Numbered from the stretch's first letter, positions 17,367 to 26,031 are shown. The stretch: 38,976 bases of DNA from an uncultured Verrucomicrobia subdivision 3 bacterium (GCA_903921455.1 CAIXPZ010000064.1:1-38976), one strand, 5' to 3'. Numbers and translations are program-made. Notes: generated by a model from the letters alone, not told the origin.

Positions 17367-18770
17367 ATGGCCTTGAAACTGTTCAACACGCTGACCCGCA
17401 CGGTTCAGGATTTTGTCCCGCTCGACCCGCGAAAGAAAAAAGTCGGGATGTATTGCTGCGGGCCGACGGTCTACGACTACGCGCACATCGGCAACTGGCG
17501 CACGTTTGTCTTCGCCGACCTTGTCCGCCGCACGCTGGAGTTTTCCGGCTATGACGTGCAGCACGTCATGAACATCACCGACGTGGAGGACAAAATCATC
17601 AAGCGCGTCCGCGAAAATAAGACCACGCTGCGCGAGTTCACCGGCAAGTTTGAAACGGCCTTCCTCGATGATTTGAAAGCGCTCGGTTGCCGCGAACCGG
17701 ACCTCAAACCGCGCGCCACCGAACACATTCCCGAAATCATCGCGCTCATCGAAAAGCTTGTCGCGCGCGGCGTCGCTTACCAGGCGGCGGACGGTTCGGT
17801 TTATTTTAGTATTGAGAAATATCGCGGCTGCGGGTGCCACTACGGCCAGTTGCTGAAATTAAATCTGGATGAAATGCGTGCCGGCGAACGCGTCGCTTCG
17901 GACGAATACGAAAAGGAATCCGTCGCCGACTTCGCGCTGTGGAAGGCCCATGTGCCGGAGGACGGCGACGTTTTCTGGCCAAGTCCGTTTGGTGAAGGTC
18001 GGCCCGGCTGGCACATCGAATGTTCCGCGATGAGCATCAAGGCGCTTGGCGAAACCTTCGACCTGCACCTCGGCGGCGAGGATTTGAAATTTCCGCATCA
18101 CGAGGACGAAATCGCCCAGAGCGAAGGCGCGACCGGCAAGCCGTTCGTGAAGTTCTGGCTGCACGGCGCGCATCTGCTCGTCGAAGGCAAGAAGATGAGC
18201 AAGTCGCTCGGCAACTATTTTACCTTGCGCGATCTGCAGGCGAAGGGTTTCACCGGTCGCGAAGTGCGTTATCTCCTACTGACGTCGCATTATCGCGAGA
18301 CGTTCAATTTTACGCTGGATGGTTTGCATGGTGCCAAAACCGCTTTGGGCCGCATTGATGAATGCATTGGCAAACTGCGTGATGTTGCCGGCAGCCTCAG
18401 CGCTGCGCCAGATTCAAGACTGGTGGAACAATTTTCGGCTGCGCTGTCCGATGACTTGAATATTTCTGCTGCCTGGGCTGCCGTGTTTGAATGGGTCCGC
18501 GAGACCAACAAGCGCCTGGCCGACAATACACTTTCAGCCGGCGAGGCGGCATCCGCTTTGGCGTCCTGGGAAAGAGTGGATTCTGTTCTCGGAATTGGCG
18601 TGAAAACGGGACCCGAAATCCCTGCTGAAATTCAGGCGCTGGCCGACGAACGCACGGCGGCCAAGCAGGCTCGGGATTTCAAACGGAGTGACGCTATCCG
18701 CGATGAGTTGAAAGCCAAAGGGTGGGGCATTGAAGACACCCCGAAGGGGATCAAATTGAAAAAGCTGTGA
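17367..18770 (+). CDS. cysS: Cysteinyl-tRNA synthetase
   Basis: CysRS (467 aa) is the class I aminoacyl-tRNA synthetase that charges tRNA-Cys. The HIGH-type motif is HIGN at residues 40-43 inside YDYAHIGNWRTF, and KMSKS is at 276-280. The zinc-binding residues include Cys31 in MYCCGPT, the GWHIECSAMS motif and HHEDE. Length is the family norm. It diverges from nfeD across 119 bp and overlaps tmk by 4 bp. No Shine-Dalgarno is seen before the ATG at 17367; the conserved N-terminal LKLFNTLTR fixes the start. Confidence 0.98.
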   Translation: MALKLFNTLTRTVQDFVPLDPRKKKVGMYCCGPTVYDYAHIGNWRTFVFADLVRRTLEFSGYDVQHVMNITDVEDKIIKRVRENKTTLREFTGKFETAFLDDLKALGCREPDLKPRATEHIPEIIALIEKLVARGVAYQAADGSVYFSIEKYRGCGCHYGQLLKLNLDEMRAGERVASDEYEKESVADFALWKAHVPEDGDVFWPSPFGEGRPGWHIECSAMSIKALGETFDLHLGGEDLKFPHHEDEIAQSEGATGKPFVKFWLHGAHLLVEGKKMSKSLGNYFTLRDLQAKGFTGREVRYLLLTSHYRETFNFTLDGLHGAKTALGRIDECIGKLRDVAGSLSAAPDSRLVEQFSAALSDDLNISAAWAAVFEWVRETNKRLADNTLSAGEAASALASWERVDSVLGIGVKTGPEIPAEIQALADERTAAKQARDFKRSDAIRDELKAKGWGIEDTPKGIKLKKL

Positions 18771-19423
18771 GCAAAGGTCTGTTCATCACGTTTGAAGGCA
18801 CCGAGGGTTGCGGCAAGTCCACGCAGATTAAGCTGCTGGCCGAGCAGTTGAAGGGCATCGGCCATCGCGTGCGGCTGTTGCGCGAGCCGGGCGGCACGCC
18901 CATCGGCGAGGAGATTCGCCATACCCTCAAGCATAGCCCCAATAACGGCGCTATGACCGCCGAGGCAGAGTTGCTCCTGATGAATGCCAGCCGCGCGCAG
19001 ATCGTCCGCGAAATCATCCGCCCCGCGCTCGCCGCTGGCGAAATGGTTTTGTGCGACCGATTTTACGATTCCACGACAGCGTATCAAGGTTTCGGGCGCG
19101 AACTGGATCTGGAGAAGGTGAAATCCGTCATCGAGTTTGCCGTCGGGGATACCAAGCCGGATGTGACATTGTTTCTCCATGTTCCGGCCGAGGTTAGTGC
19201 TGAACGGTTGCGCTCGCGCCAATCAACCTTACCCTTCGTGCGCGATCGTATCGAGGAGGCGGATCGGAAATTTTTTGAACGGGTCGCTCACGGCTACGGC
19301 GTCATTGCCGCCAGCGAGCCGCTGCGGGTGAAATTTATTAACGGCGCGCAGTCGAAGGATGTGGTTTGCGCGGAGATCTGGAAAATCGTCCAGCCGCGTT
19401 TGCCCAAAGTTGGGCGCTGGTGA
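18767..19423 (+). CDS. tmk: Thymidylate kinase
   Basis: A 218-aa kinase that phosphorylates dTMP to dTDP. The P-loop is GTEGCGKST (11-19). DRFYDSTTAYQGFGR is the family signature near residues 88-102, and a LID-like RIEEADRKFFERV segment follows. Translation starts at the GTG at 18767, within the cysS stop codon region (GTGA), so coupling is likely. The TLPFVRDRIE stretch departs slightly from the usual FDR...E, but all core motifs are intact. Confidence 0.96.
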   Translation: MSKGLFITFEGTEGCGKSTQIKLLAEQLKGIGHRVRLLREPGGTPIGEEIRHTLKHSPNNGAMTAEAELLLMNASRAQIVREIIRPALAAGEMVLCDRFYDSTTAYQGFGRELDLEKVKSVIEFAVGDTKPDVTLFLHVPAEVSAERLRSRQSTLPFVRDRIEEADRKFFERVAHGYGVIAASEPLRVKFINGAQSKDVVCAEIWKIVQPRLPKVGRW

Positions 19424-19467
19424 TTTTGTTTGCCGGATTCAAAACGCAGGTTAAGTTTCATGAGATC

Positions 19468-19800
19468 ATGATTGAAAAAACCATCAGCGAGATTGAGGCG
19501 AAAATTGGCGGGGCCGAATCTGTCAGCGCCGCGCGCAAGGCGGAACTGTTGAAATTGCTTGGCACATTGAAGACGGAAGTCGCCGAACTTTCCAAAACTC
19601 ACGGCGAACAAGCCGATAGCATCGCCGGTTTTGCCAAGCTTTCGGCGCATGAAGCCACGCGTGTCGATCAAAACCCCCAGTTGCGGGAGATTTCCATCCA
19701 AGGTCTGCGCTCGTCTGTGGAGGATATCGAGCTGTCGCATCCGCGTCTGGCGCAGATTGTCAACTCGATCAGCAAGACGCTCTCCGATTTGGGGATTTAA
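19468..19800 (+). CDS. DUF4404 family small protein
   Basis: A 110-aa protein of unknown function matching the DUF4404 pattern: an N-terminal charged helix (MIEKTISEIEAKIGG), a central amphipathic helix of about 30 residues (KAELLKLLGTLKTEVAELS) and the characteristic C-terminus HPRLAQIVNSISKTLSDLGI. It is probably all-helical and may be a coiled-coil oligomer. I chose the ATG at 19468; upstream in-frame residues are not protein-like and overlap tmk. Its stop overlaps the convergent plsC stop by 4 bp. Confidence 0.78.
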   Translation: MIEKTISEIEAKIGGAESVSAARKAELLKLLGTLKTEVAELSKTHGEQADSIAGFAKLSAHEATRVDQNPQLREISIQGLRSSVEDIELSHPRLAQIVNSISKTLSDLGI

Positions 19801-20435
19801 TCCGCTTTCGGCTCCAACTTGGCAATCGCCGCCATGATTTCATCGGCGACTTGCTGGTAAATTTCCTTTAGCCGCACTTTGTCGCAGGTTTTCGCCTCGG
19901 TGCGCAAGCCTTCAAAATTCATCGGCAGGCCGTATTTCACCATCACGCGGTGCGGCCGGGGGAATCGGTGGTTTCGTCCGTAAGCCTCAAACGTCCCGAA
20001 CACCCGCACCGGCACGACGGGCGCGGTGGACTTGATCACGGTCAGCCCGATGCCTGATCGCGCCGGTTGCAGTTTGCCGTCCTGCGTCCGCGTGCCTTCG
20101 GGACATAAAATGATGCCATTGCCCGCGAGCAACCGGGCTAAAATGATTTTCAAGCCCTTGGCGCCGCCGCCGTCCCGATCCACCGGCACCGCATTCCACG
20201 AATGCAGCAGCGCCCCGATGCCGGGAAAACGGAACAGTGACTCGCGGGCGAGATAATTGATATCGCGGCTCAAAGCCGAGCCCACGAGCGGAGGGTCGAG
20301 AAAGCTCGCGTGGTTCGAGGCCAGAATGACGCCGCCATTTTTTGGCACGTTCTCCGCGCCGAAGATGCGCCACCGGAAATAGGTGGCATACATCACCCGG
20401 AAGCAACTCCAGCCGATGCGATAGGACAAATTCAT
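19797..20435 (-). CDS. plsC: 1-acyl-sn-glycerol-3-phosphate acyltransferase
   Basis: A 212-aa PlsC-type acyltransferase that adds the second acyl chain to lysophosphatidic acid at the inner membrane. The catalytic HX4D motif is His42-Asp47 (NHASFLD), and the substrate-binding block is PEGTR at 112-116. The VPVDRDGG segment between them is also typical. It is the last gene of the tyrA-aroA-cmk-plsC run and overlaps cmk by 4 bp (ATGA). The cmk-plsC pairing is common in bacteria. Confidence 0.94.
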   Translation of the reverse strand: MNLSYRIGWSCFRVMYATYFRWRIFGAENVPKNGGVILASNHASFLDPPLVGSALSRDINYLARESLFRFPGIGALLHSWNAVPVDRDGGGAKGLKIILARLLAGNGIILCPEGTRTQDGKLQPARSGIGLTVIKSTAPVVPVRVFGTFEAYGRNHRFPRPHRVMVKYGLPMNFEGLRTEAKTCDKVRLKEIYQQVADEIMAAIAKLEPKAD

Positions 20436-21097
20436 TTCACCGGCGGCAGTAGTTTGCGGATTTCCTCCAGCAGCAGGGCGCTCGTCTGCTCCGATGTCAT
20501 GCTGGAATTGTTGATGACCTTCGCGCCCAGCGCGATCATCAGCGGGGCGGCGGCGCGCTGGCTGTCGCGCTGATCGCGGGCGGCGAGGTTTTCATTCACG
20601 CCATCAGCGGTGCGGCGCGCCGTGCGTTCGGCGAGCGTCGCATCGAGGTAAAACTTGTAATCCGTCTCGGGAAAAACATTCGTGCCGATATCCCGGCCTT
20701 CCATCACGAGATCGCCGAACTGGATGCAATCGCGCTGGGTTTTCTTCATCCACTTCCGCACCGCCGGCACGGCGGCGACGTGCGCCACGGCGGCCGCGGT
20801 CTCCGGGGTGCGGATTTCACGTTCTGGAAAATAATCGTCCACGGTCAAGCGCACGAAGCGCAGACGGTCCTTCTCCGCGCATTCCAGTTTGGTTTTCCAC
20901 TTCCGGCAGGCGGTCGCGATGGCTTTATCGTCGGCCACATCCACGCGCTTTTGCAGGCAATACCACGCCAGCGTGCGATACATCGCGCCGGTGTCCACAT
21001 ACACGTAGCCGAGCGCCTTGGCTACGAGCTTGGCGTTGGTGCTTTTACCGCTCGCGCTCGTGCCGTCCAGGGCAATGACAATGGGATATTTTTTCAA
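20432..21097 (-). CDS. cmk: Cytidylate kinase
   Basis: CMP kinase (221 aa) phosphorylates CMP and dCMP. The P-loop is GTSASGKST (12-20), followed by the VDTGAMYRTLAW signature. MEGRDIGTNVFP and the DATLAERTARR LID segment are present, and SMTSEQTSALLLEEI closes the protein. All are standard for bacterial Cmk. It lies 27 bp downstream of aroA and overlaps plsC. Confidence 0.96.
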   Translation of the reverse strand: MKKYPIVIALDGTSASGKSTNAKLVAKALGYVYVDTGAMYRTLAWYCLQKRVDVADDKAIATACRKWKTKLECAEKDRLRFVRLTVDDYFPEREIRTPETAAAVAHVAAVPAVRKWMKKTQRDCIQFGDLVMEGRDIGTNVFPETDYKFYLDATLAERTARRTADGVNENLAARDQRDSQRAAAPLMIALGAKVINNSSMTSEQTSALLLEEIRKLLPPVK

Positions 21098-21124
21098 ATC
21101 TTGATCCTGTTCGTAATCGTAAGC

Positions 21125-22543
21125 TTAATCCGCAAATAAATCGTCGCCGCTCAACTTTCGCGTGCGCTGGCCGTCTTTGATCTCCCAAATCTCCGCGCCC
21201 AGACCGTGTGGCGGTTGCGCAGCCAGCTTCTGGAAAAAGTTCGGGAATGTCTTTTTCACGCAGGCGGGATTTTTAATTTTTATGCCGGGAATTTTCAATC
21301 CCAGAATTGCAAAACACATCGCCATGCGATGGTCGTTGTAAGTCTCAATCTCCGCGCCGTGCAATTCTTCGAGCTTTGACGGATAAACCGTCAGCGTATC
21401 GCCTTCCTCGAGGACTTTGGCGCCGCACTTGGTCAACTCCGTCCGCAACGCGACGACCCGTTCGCATTCCTGCACGCGCAGGCGTGCTAAATGCATGAAT
21501 ACTATTTTAATTGTGGAAAAAATGGGCGCAACGGTTATTGCGGACATTATGCTGTCACCTAAAACCGGATTGGTGTCTCCAAAAGTTCCAATTCTTGAGA
21601 CGATGGCGGTTCTATCTTCGGGAGAAATATCAGGTTGTGTTGGTTCTTGATGGGCGGACAGAATTTTCAGTGTTCTTGGAAAAAAGGCGTCAATTTGATG
21701 GCCGGAACTTGGCCATGCCTTAACCTGAATACTCCAGCGATACAAATCTGTCGTATCACCTAAACCTATATTTTTATTGAGTAAGGCGAAAATGGATTTC
21801 CAATCATTTAGTGCCCAAAAATAGCTCCCGCTGCTCGCATCCGGCTCGATTTGGAATTCGCCGCCTTTCGGAAACACTTCAATGAGTTTCACCGTCATCG
21901 CCACATACGGCGATTCCTCCGCGTTCTCGCCAACGATTTCAATTTCCCAGCCGCCATGCTTCGCCGAGAGCAGCAGCGCCGAAGCGAACTGTGAGCTTTC
22001 TTCGATGCTGACGCGGCATTTCCCTTTCTTCGCGCCTTCACCGAAAATTTTCACTGGCAGCTTGTCGTTGCCGTTTTCCGTTTCGACGTGATAACCGAGT
22101 TCGCGCAGTGCCGAAAACAACGCAGCCTGTGGACGTTCGTGCATTCGTGGCACGCCGTGTAAGCGATATGTCCCGCTACCGAGACAAAGAAATGGCGCGA
22201 GAAACCGCGCCGCCGTGCCGGCGTTGCCCACAAATAAATCCAGTGGTTGTGCTTCCGTGCCGCCGCGCGGCACCGTGCCGCCGTTGCCGTAAACCGTGAT
22301 GGTTCGATTGCACGTCTCGTTGGGATCCAAATCCACATTTACCATGAAGCCGAGTTCCTGCAAACACTCGACCATGATCTGCGTGTCTTCGCTCCACAGC
22401 GCGCCTTTCAAAATCGTCTCGCCATCCGCCAGCGCCGCGAGAATCAGGGCGCGGTTCGTGATGCTTTTGGAACCGGGCACGGTGATTTCCGCGCGCACCG
22501 GTTTTTCGAGCGGGACAATTTCGATGAGGTCGGGAAGCGGCAT
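21125..22543 (-). CDS. aroA: 3-phosphoshikimate 1-carboxyvinyltransferase (EPSP synthase)
   Basis: EPSP synthase (472 aa) makes 5-enolpyruvylshikimate 3-phosphate in the shikimate pathway. Conserved parts include PGSKSITNRA with Lys26, GNAGTAARFLAP, DASSGSYFWA, YNDHRMAM and KTFPNFF. The usual KETDR/KESDR motif reads QECER (358-362): Glu359 and the Arg are kept and Lys is replaced by Gln, as I recall from other Verrucomicrobia. The likely general-base Asp is Asp330 (LGDSIMS). Residues about 235-355 are encoded by a markedly AT-richer patch and read less like the family than the flanks. The protein is about 40 residues longer than usual. The gene lies 6 bp after tyrA in the same direction. Confidence 0.94.
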   Translation of the reverse strand: MPLPDLIEIVPLEKPVRAEITVPGSKSITNRALILAALADGETILKGALWSEDTQIMVECLQELGFMVNVDLDPNETCNRTITVYGNGGTVPRGGTEAQPLDLFVGNAGTAARFLAPFLCLGSGTYRLHGVPRMHERPQAALFSALRELGYHVETENGNDKLPVKIFGEGAKKGKCRVSIEESSQFASALLLSAKHGGWEIEIVGENAEESPYVAMTVKLIEVFPKGGEFQIEPDASSGSYFWALNDWKSIFALLNKNIGLGDTTDLYRWSIQVKAWPSSGHQIDAFFPRTLKILSAHQEPTQPDISPEDRTAIVSRIGTFGDTNPVLGDSIMSAITVAPIFSTIKIVFMHLARLRVQECERVVALRTELTKCGAKVLEEGDTLTVYPSKLEELHGAEIETYNDHRMAMCFAILGLKIPGIKIKNPACVKKTFPNFFQKLAAQPPHGLGAEIWEIKDGQRTRKLSGDDLFAD

Positions 22544-22549
22544 CGCAAT

Positions 22550-23434
22550 TTATTCCGATGAAGTGGCGGCCAGGCACGCGCACCAGTTGTCGCGGCGCGC
22601 TTTGGCCGTCGCAAAGAACCTTTCCACCGCCGCCGCGTTGCCGGTCTTGAGCGCGGACTGGAATCGTTTCAACTCAGCCGTCATTGCGTCCACGGACTTG
22701 GCGATGTTTTTGCGGTTGGCTAGCACGATGTCGCGCCACATTTCCGGCGAGCCGGACGCGATGCGCGTGGTGTCGCGAAAACCGTTGGCGCAAAGTTTCG
22801 TCTGTGATTTGGGGCTGGCCGGATTCAATACCAGATTTGTCAGGGCCGCTGCCGCGACGTGTGGCAGATGGCTGGTGCGGCTGACGAGTAAATCATGTTG
22901 CGCCGCGTTCATCCGCAGCGTTCGTGCGCCAAGCGATTTCCAAAACGACTCCAGCTTGCGGGCGGCATTGGGGTTGGTGTTCTTTGTTGGCGTGAGGATG
23001 TTAATGGCGCTCTCGAATAGATCCGCGCGCGCCGCCCGCACGCCCATTGTTTCACCGCCGGCCATCGGATGGCTGCCGATGAAATGAGCGCCAGTCTTGG
23101 CAATGATGGATTCCAGCTCACGCACGACATCGGCCTTCACGCTGCCGACGTCCGTGATGATCGCGCCACTTTTGATTGCGGGTGAAAATTGCCGAACCAG
23201 TGGACGCATTTGCGCCAGCGGGGTGCAAAGAATGATCAAATCCGCATTGGAAACGGCGGCGAGCAAATCCGTCGTGGCGAAGTCAACCGCTCCGGCCTTT
23301 TCACAGTCCTTCAAGCTCGCTGCCCGGCGAACGTAGCCGGCGACTTCGCCCGCAAGCCGGCGCTGCCGTGCGGCCAGCCCGATGGACCCGCCGAGCAAGC
23401 CGACTCCGATGATGGTAATCTTCCGAAATTGCAC
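22550..23434 (-). CDS. tyrA: Prephenate dehydrogenase
   Basis: TyrA (294 aa) is an NAD(P)-dependent dehydrogenase in tyrosine synthesis. The N-terminal Rossmann motif is GVGLLGGSIG (10-19). ILCTPL, TDVGSVK and GSHPMAGGE are the classic prephenate dehydrogenase signatures, and SHLPHVAAAAL contains the helical-domain histidine. The C-terminal helical domain is complete (GFRDTTRIASGSPEMW). There is no chorismate mutase or ACT domain. It heads the tyrA-aroA-cmk-plsC operon. The assignment as prephenate rather than arogenate dehydrogenase is by family habit. Confidence 0.94.
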   Translation of the reverse strand: MQFRKITIIGVGLLGGSIGLAARQRRLAGEVAGYVRRAASLKDCEKAGAVDFATTDLLAAVSNADLIILCTPLAQMRPLVRQFSPAIKSGAIITDVGSVKADVVRELESIIAKTGAHFIGSHPMAGGETMGVRAARADLFESAINILTPTKNTNPNAARKLESFWKSLGARTLRMNAAQHDLLVSRTSHLPHVAAAALTNLVLNPASPKSQTKLCANGFRDTTRIASGSPEMWRDIVLANRKNIAKSVDAMTAELKRFQSALKTGNAAAVERFFATAKARRDNWCACLAATSSE

Positions 23435-23532
23435 GACAGAGAAAATAACGGAATGGCGGAGTTTGATAAACCACGAAATACGCGAATTCCGCGAATAGGA
23501 TGTCGGTGACGGGTGCGCGGGTTGCTATGAGT

Positions 23533-24597
23533 CTACTTTAAGTATATCGGCGCTCCCCTTCGCCCGGCTTCAAGACACGCGTCCATAACTCTTTGCGTTT
23601 GCCGCGCCCACATCGGCCAATCGTCATTGAGTCTGCTGGAAAAAATCTGGTTGGCGAAATTCCGCCACATCCGCGTGTCTTGGGCGGTGGCATGGCCGTA
23701 GCCGGAAGGATCGGTGCCGGAAGGACATTGGGTGCTAGAATCCATGCGCACTTCAGTGCCGTTCAGGTCAAAGGCCGGCTCGTAGCCGTTGCGAGGATGA
23801 ATAAAATCCGGCATTCGCAACCAGCCGTTGCGCCCGCCGACAGCGACCCATTGCTGCTTGGCGGTCAGAAAGGAACTGTAAAATTCCGCAGAAATGCCGT
23901 CGGCAAAAAAAAGTTCCGAGGAAAATTCCGTCGGCACCCCGCCGGTGGATTGGGTAAGGATCTTGGCCGTGATCGTGTGGGGCAATTGCCAGTTCAGCGC
24001 CCACAAAAAGAATCGGATGGAATACCACCCGAGATCACCAAGGCAGCCGGCCGGTTCCAGCGCGGCGTCCACGCGAATGTTGTTGTGGAAAAAATCGTCG
24101 CCGAAATAAAAGCAGAAGCCCGAGGTCATCCGCTGGAGCTGGCCGAGGCTCTGGCCATCATCGAGCACCGCGCGTATTTTTGGCAGTCTCGGATTGTGCA
24201 TGAACATCACGCCGTCGAGAAACTGGACGGAATTTTCCCGGCATGCGGCGAGCATTTCTTCCAGCTCTGCCAGATTCGCGCCGCAGGGTTTTTCGCAGAG
24301 GACGTGTTTGCCGGCGCGCGCGGCTTGCAGGACAAACTCTTTCCGCAAGCCGGTGGGCAGGGGGACGTAAACGGCGTCTACATCTGGAGCCGCGATCAAT
24401 TCCGGGTAGCTGCCGAAGGCGCGAGGCGTTTCTTCGAAGGGAAACTCACGCTGGCAGTCATCAATGAATTTGAGGCTCTTCAGCGCATCGCGGCTGGCGA
24501 CGGCGGTGACGACGCAGTTGCCGGAATTCAGAATGGCTTTCCAATTTTTCCTGCCGATCCCGGCAGTGCTGAGGAAGCCGATGCGGAGTTTATTCAT
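23533..24597 (-). CDS. Gfo/Idh/MocA family oxidoreductase
   Basis: A 354-aa NAD(P)-dependent dehydrogenase of the Gfo/Idh/MocA family, whose members oxidise or reduce sugars and cyclitols. The N-terminal Rossmann fold (1-120) has RIGFLSTAGIG rather than the usual GxGxxG, and the family EKP motif is at 102-104 (VLCEKPCGANL). The C-terminal alpha/beta domain includes GCLGDLGWYSI, with a plausible catalytic region. No signal peptide is present, unlike the other family member at the end of the window. The gene follows the CbiX-like gene by 4 bp, so the two are likely co-transcribed. The substrate cannot be inferred. Confidence 0.88.
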   Translation of the reverse strand: MNKLRIGFLSTAGIGRKNWKAILNSGNCVVTAVASRDALKSLKFIDDCQREFPFEETPRAFGSYPELIAAPDVDAVYVPLPTGLRKEFVLQAARAGKHVLCEKPCGANLAELEEMLAACRENSVQFLDGVMFMHNPRLPKIRAVLDDGQSLGQLQRMTSGFCFYFGDDFFHNNIRVDAALEPAGCLGDLGWYSIRFFLWALNWQLPHTITAKILTQSTGGVPTEFSSELFFADGISAEFYSSFLTAKQQWVAVGGRNGWLRMPDFIHPRNGYEPAFDLNGTEVRMDSSTQCPSGTDPSGYGHATAQDTRMWRNFANQIFSSRLNDDWPMWARQTQRVMDACLEAGRRGAPIYLK

Positions 24598-24601
24598 AAG
24601 A

Positions 24602-25435
24602 TTATTTCACCGCTTCGCGCACGCGTTCCAAAATCACGTTGGCCATGAGGGGTTCGGTGCCGACGGACGGCGAATACCAGACGAGTTTACCATGCTTCTC
24701 GGTTGGATTGCGCCAGGTCGGCTGGCCCGCGGCGTGGCGCTCTTTTACGAGTCGTTCCGGTTCGCCGAGCAATACCGGGATGTCTTCGACCGCGTGTAAT
24801 CCGTCGCTGATAAAAAACGGAACGACCACGATGTTCTTTGTCTGCGCCAGCGAATAGCAGTCGCCGATGCGCGGGTCTTCCTCCATAAAAATGTCATGGA
24901 CACCAGCGTAGAGCTTTTGGGCGCGGATCATTTCCCTCTGCCGTTCGATCGCCTTGCGGGAATTGGCATTGCGTCCGGTTCCGTGACCGGCGATAAACAG
25001 CGTCGTCTCGGCCGGCTTTGGCGCGCGCGGGAAAGGAAATTGCTTAATGACCTCGGCGGCTCGCGACAGGATTACCTTGGTCATGCTTTCGTGCGAACCC
25101 ACCGGCTTGCAATAAAAATATTCCGACTGTTCAGTTTTCTGTTTCAATTTCTCAGGGAAACTGAAACCGAGTTCCTGCGGGATGATTTCCGTGCTGAAGT
25201 AACCTTCGCTGATGAACAGCGGCACAATGAAGACGCGCGGCGTGGTGATGGCCGCCAAGGCTTTCTTGATGTGCGGCTCCTGTTTCCAGAACGCCTCGCG
25301 GACTTCGCTGAAGATTTTTCGGCGACGCAATTCTGCTGCGTGTAGTGTGGCCGGCACGGCGGAATTGGCGTTCAGATCCGTTCCGTGGCCCAAAACGATC
25401 AGGGTGGCGTCAGAAAAATGCTCGGCTTGATGCAC
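24602..25435 (-). CDS. CbiX/SirB-like chelatase, two-domain
   Basis: A 277-aa protein built from two tandem CbiX-type chelatase halves, a family that inserts cobalt or iron into sirohydrochlorin. Each half opens with a GHGT motif (VLGHGTDLNANS near residue 16; AGHGTGRNANSRK near 150). The second half keeps the metal-binding His in FFISDGLHAVEDIP. The first half has Tyr there (LFISEGYFSTEIIP). The usual double His of the active site is therefore complete only in the C-terminal half. No other cobalamin or siroheme gene is nearby; the partner downstream is a Gfo/Idh/MocA oxidoreductase. Function as a chelatase is a family inference. Confidence 0.83.
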   Translation of the reverse strand: MHQAEHFSDATLIVLGHGTDLNANSAVPATLHAAELRRRKIFSEVREAFWKQEPHIKKALAAITTPRVFIVPLFISEGYFSTEIIPQELGFSFPEKLKQKTEQSEYFYCKPVGSHESMTKVILSRAAEVIKQFPFPRAPKPAETTLFIAGHGTGRNANSRKAIERQREMIRAQKLYAGVHDIFMEEDPRIGDCYSLAQTKNIVVVPFFISDGLHAVEDIPVLLGEPERLVKERHAAGQPTWRNPTEKHGKLVWYSPSVGTEPLMANVILERVREAVK

Positions 25436-25544
25436 GGCGGAATTTTGCCGGAACCCCCGCCGCCTGCAAGCCGGCTAATGTAATTTTTTATGAAACCTTT
25501 TGACGGCAACCGAGTCTAACCCACAGATTATTGCCGAACCAACT

Positions 25545-25955
25545 ATGAAATCAACCAACCTCATCATTGTAACGCTGGCCACAAGTCTGGTCGCCGTCAC
25601 CGGCGCGCTCGCGCAGGCAACCAAGCTGCCGCCAGCCTCAAACAAAGCCGGTGTCACCTACGCCACCGACATCAAACCCATCTTTGACGCCTCCTGCGTC
25701 AAATGCCACAGCGGCGATAAAGCCAAGGCGCGTTTGCACATGGACACGCTGGCCGGCGTGCTCAAAGGCACCAAAGAAGGCAAAGTTGTCACGCCCGGTG
25801 ACAGCGCCAAAAGCTGGCTCGTGAAATCCGTCGCGCACCTTACCAAGGACCCCGAAGGCTGGATGCCGCCGCCGCACAACAAGGCCGGTATAAAAGCCCT
25901 CACACCGGAGGAAATCGGCCTGGTTCGTGCCTGGATTGATCAGGGCGCGAAATAA
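25545..25955 (+). CDS. Exported Planctomycete-type cytochrome c domain protein
   Basis: A 136-aa periplasmic protein with a signal peptide (about 1-24, ending GALAQA) and one c-type haem site, Cys51-x-x-Cys54-His55 (CVKCH), preceded by YATDIKPIFDASC. This is the short cytochrome module found at the start of many large Planctomycetes/Verrucomicrobia proteins. GWMPPPH supplies a candidate Met ligand, and LTPEEIGLVRAWIDQGAK closes the domain. Here the domain stands alone, without the DUF1553, DUF1549 or DUF1592 partners it usually accompanies. Start at 25545 chosen from the signal peptide. A strong terminator follows. Confidence 0.85.
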   Translation: MKSTNLIIVTLATSLVAVTGALAQATKLPPASNKAGVTYATDIKPIFDASCVKCHSGDKAKARLHMDTLAGVLKGTKEGKVVTPGDSAKSWLVKSVAHLTKDPEGWMPPPHNKAGIKALTPEEIGLVRAWIDQGAK

Positions 25956-25968
25956 ACTTTGTTTTGTC

Positions 25969-26006
25969 AAAACGCGTCATGGACAAATCGTCCGTGGCGC
26001 GTTTTT
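25969..26006 (+). terminator. Rho-independent terminator
   Basis: A 16-bp stem (25969-25984 with 25990-26005, only two G-U pairs, loop AAATC) ends in TTTTT just after the cytochrome gene. AAAACGCG and CGCGTTTT form the base of the stem. Confidence 0.9.
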
Positions 26007-26031
26007 CCTTTGAGCGACGGCCATCGAAAGT

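Noticed and set aside
23593..24648. A 351-codon plus-strand frame opposite the Gfo/Idh/MocA gene
   Set aside because: It is a shadow of a well-conserved minus-strand gene and runs into the neighbouring gene.
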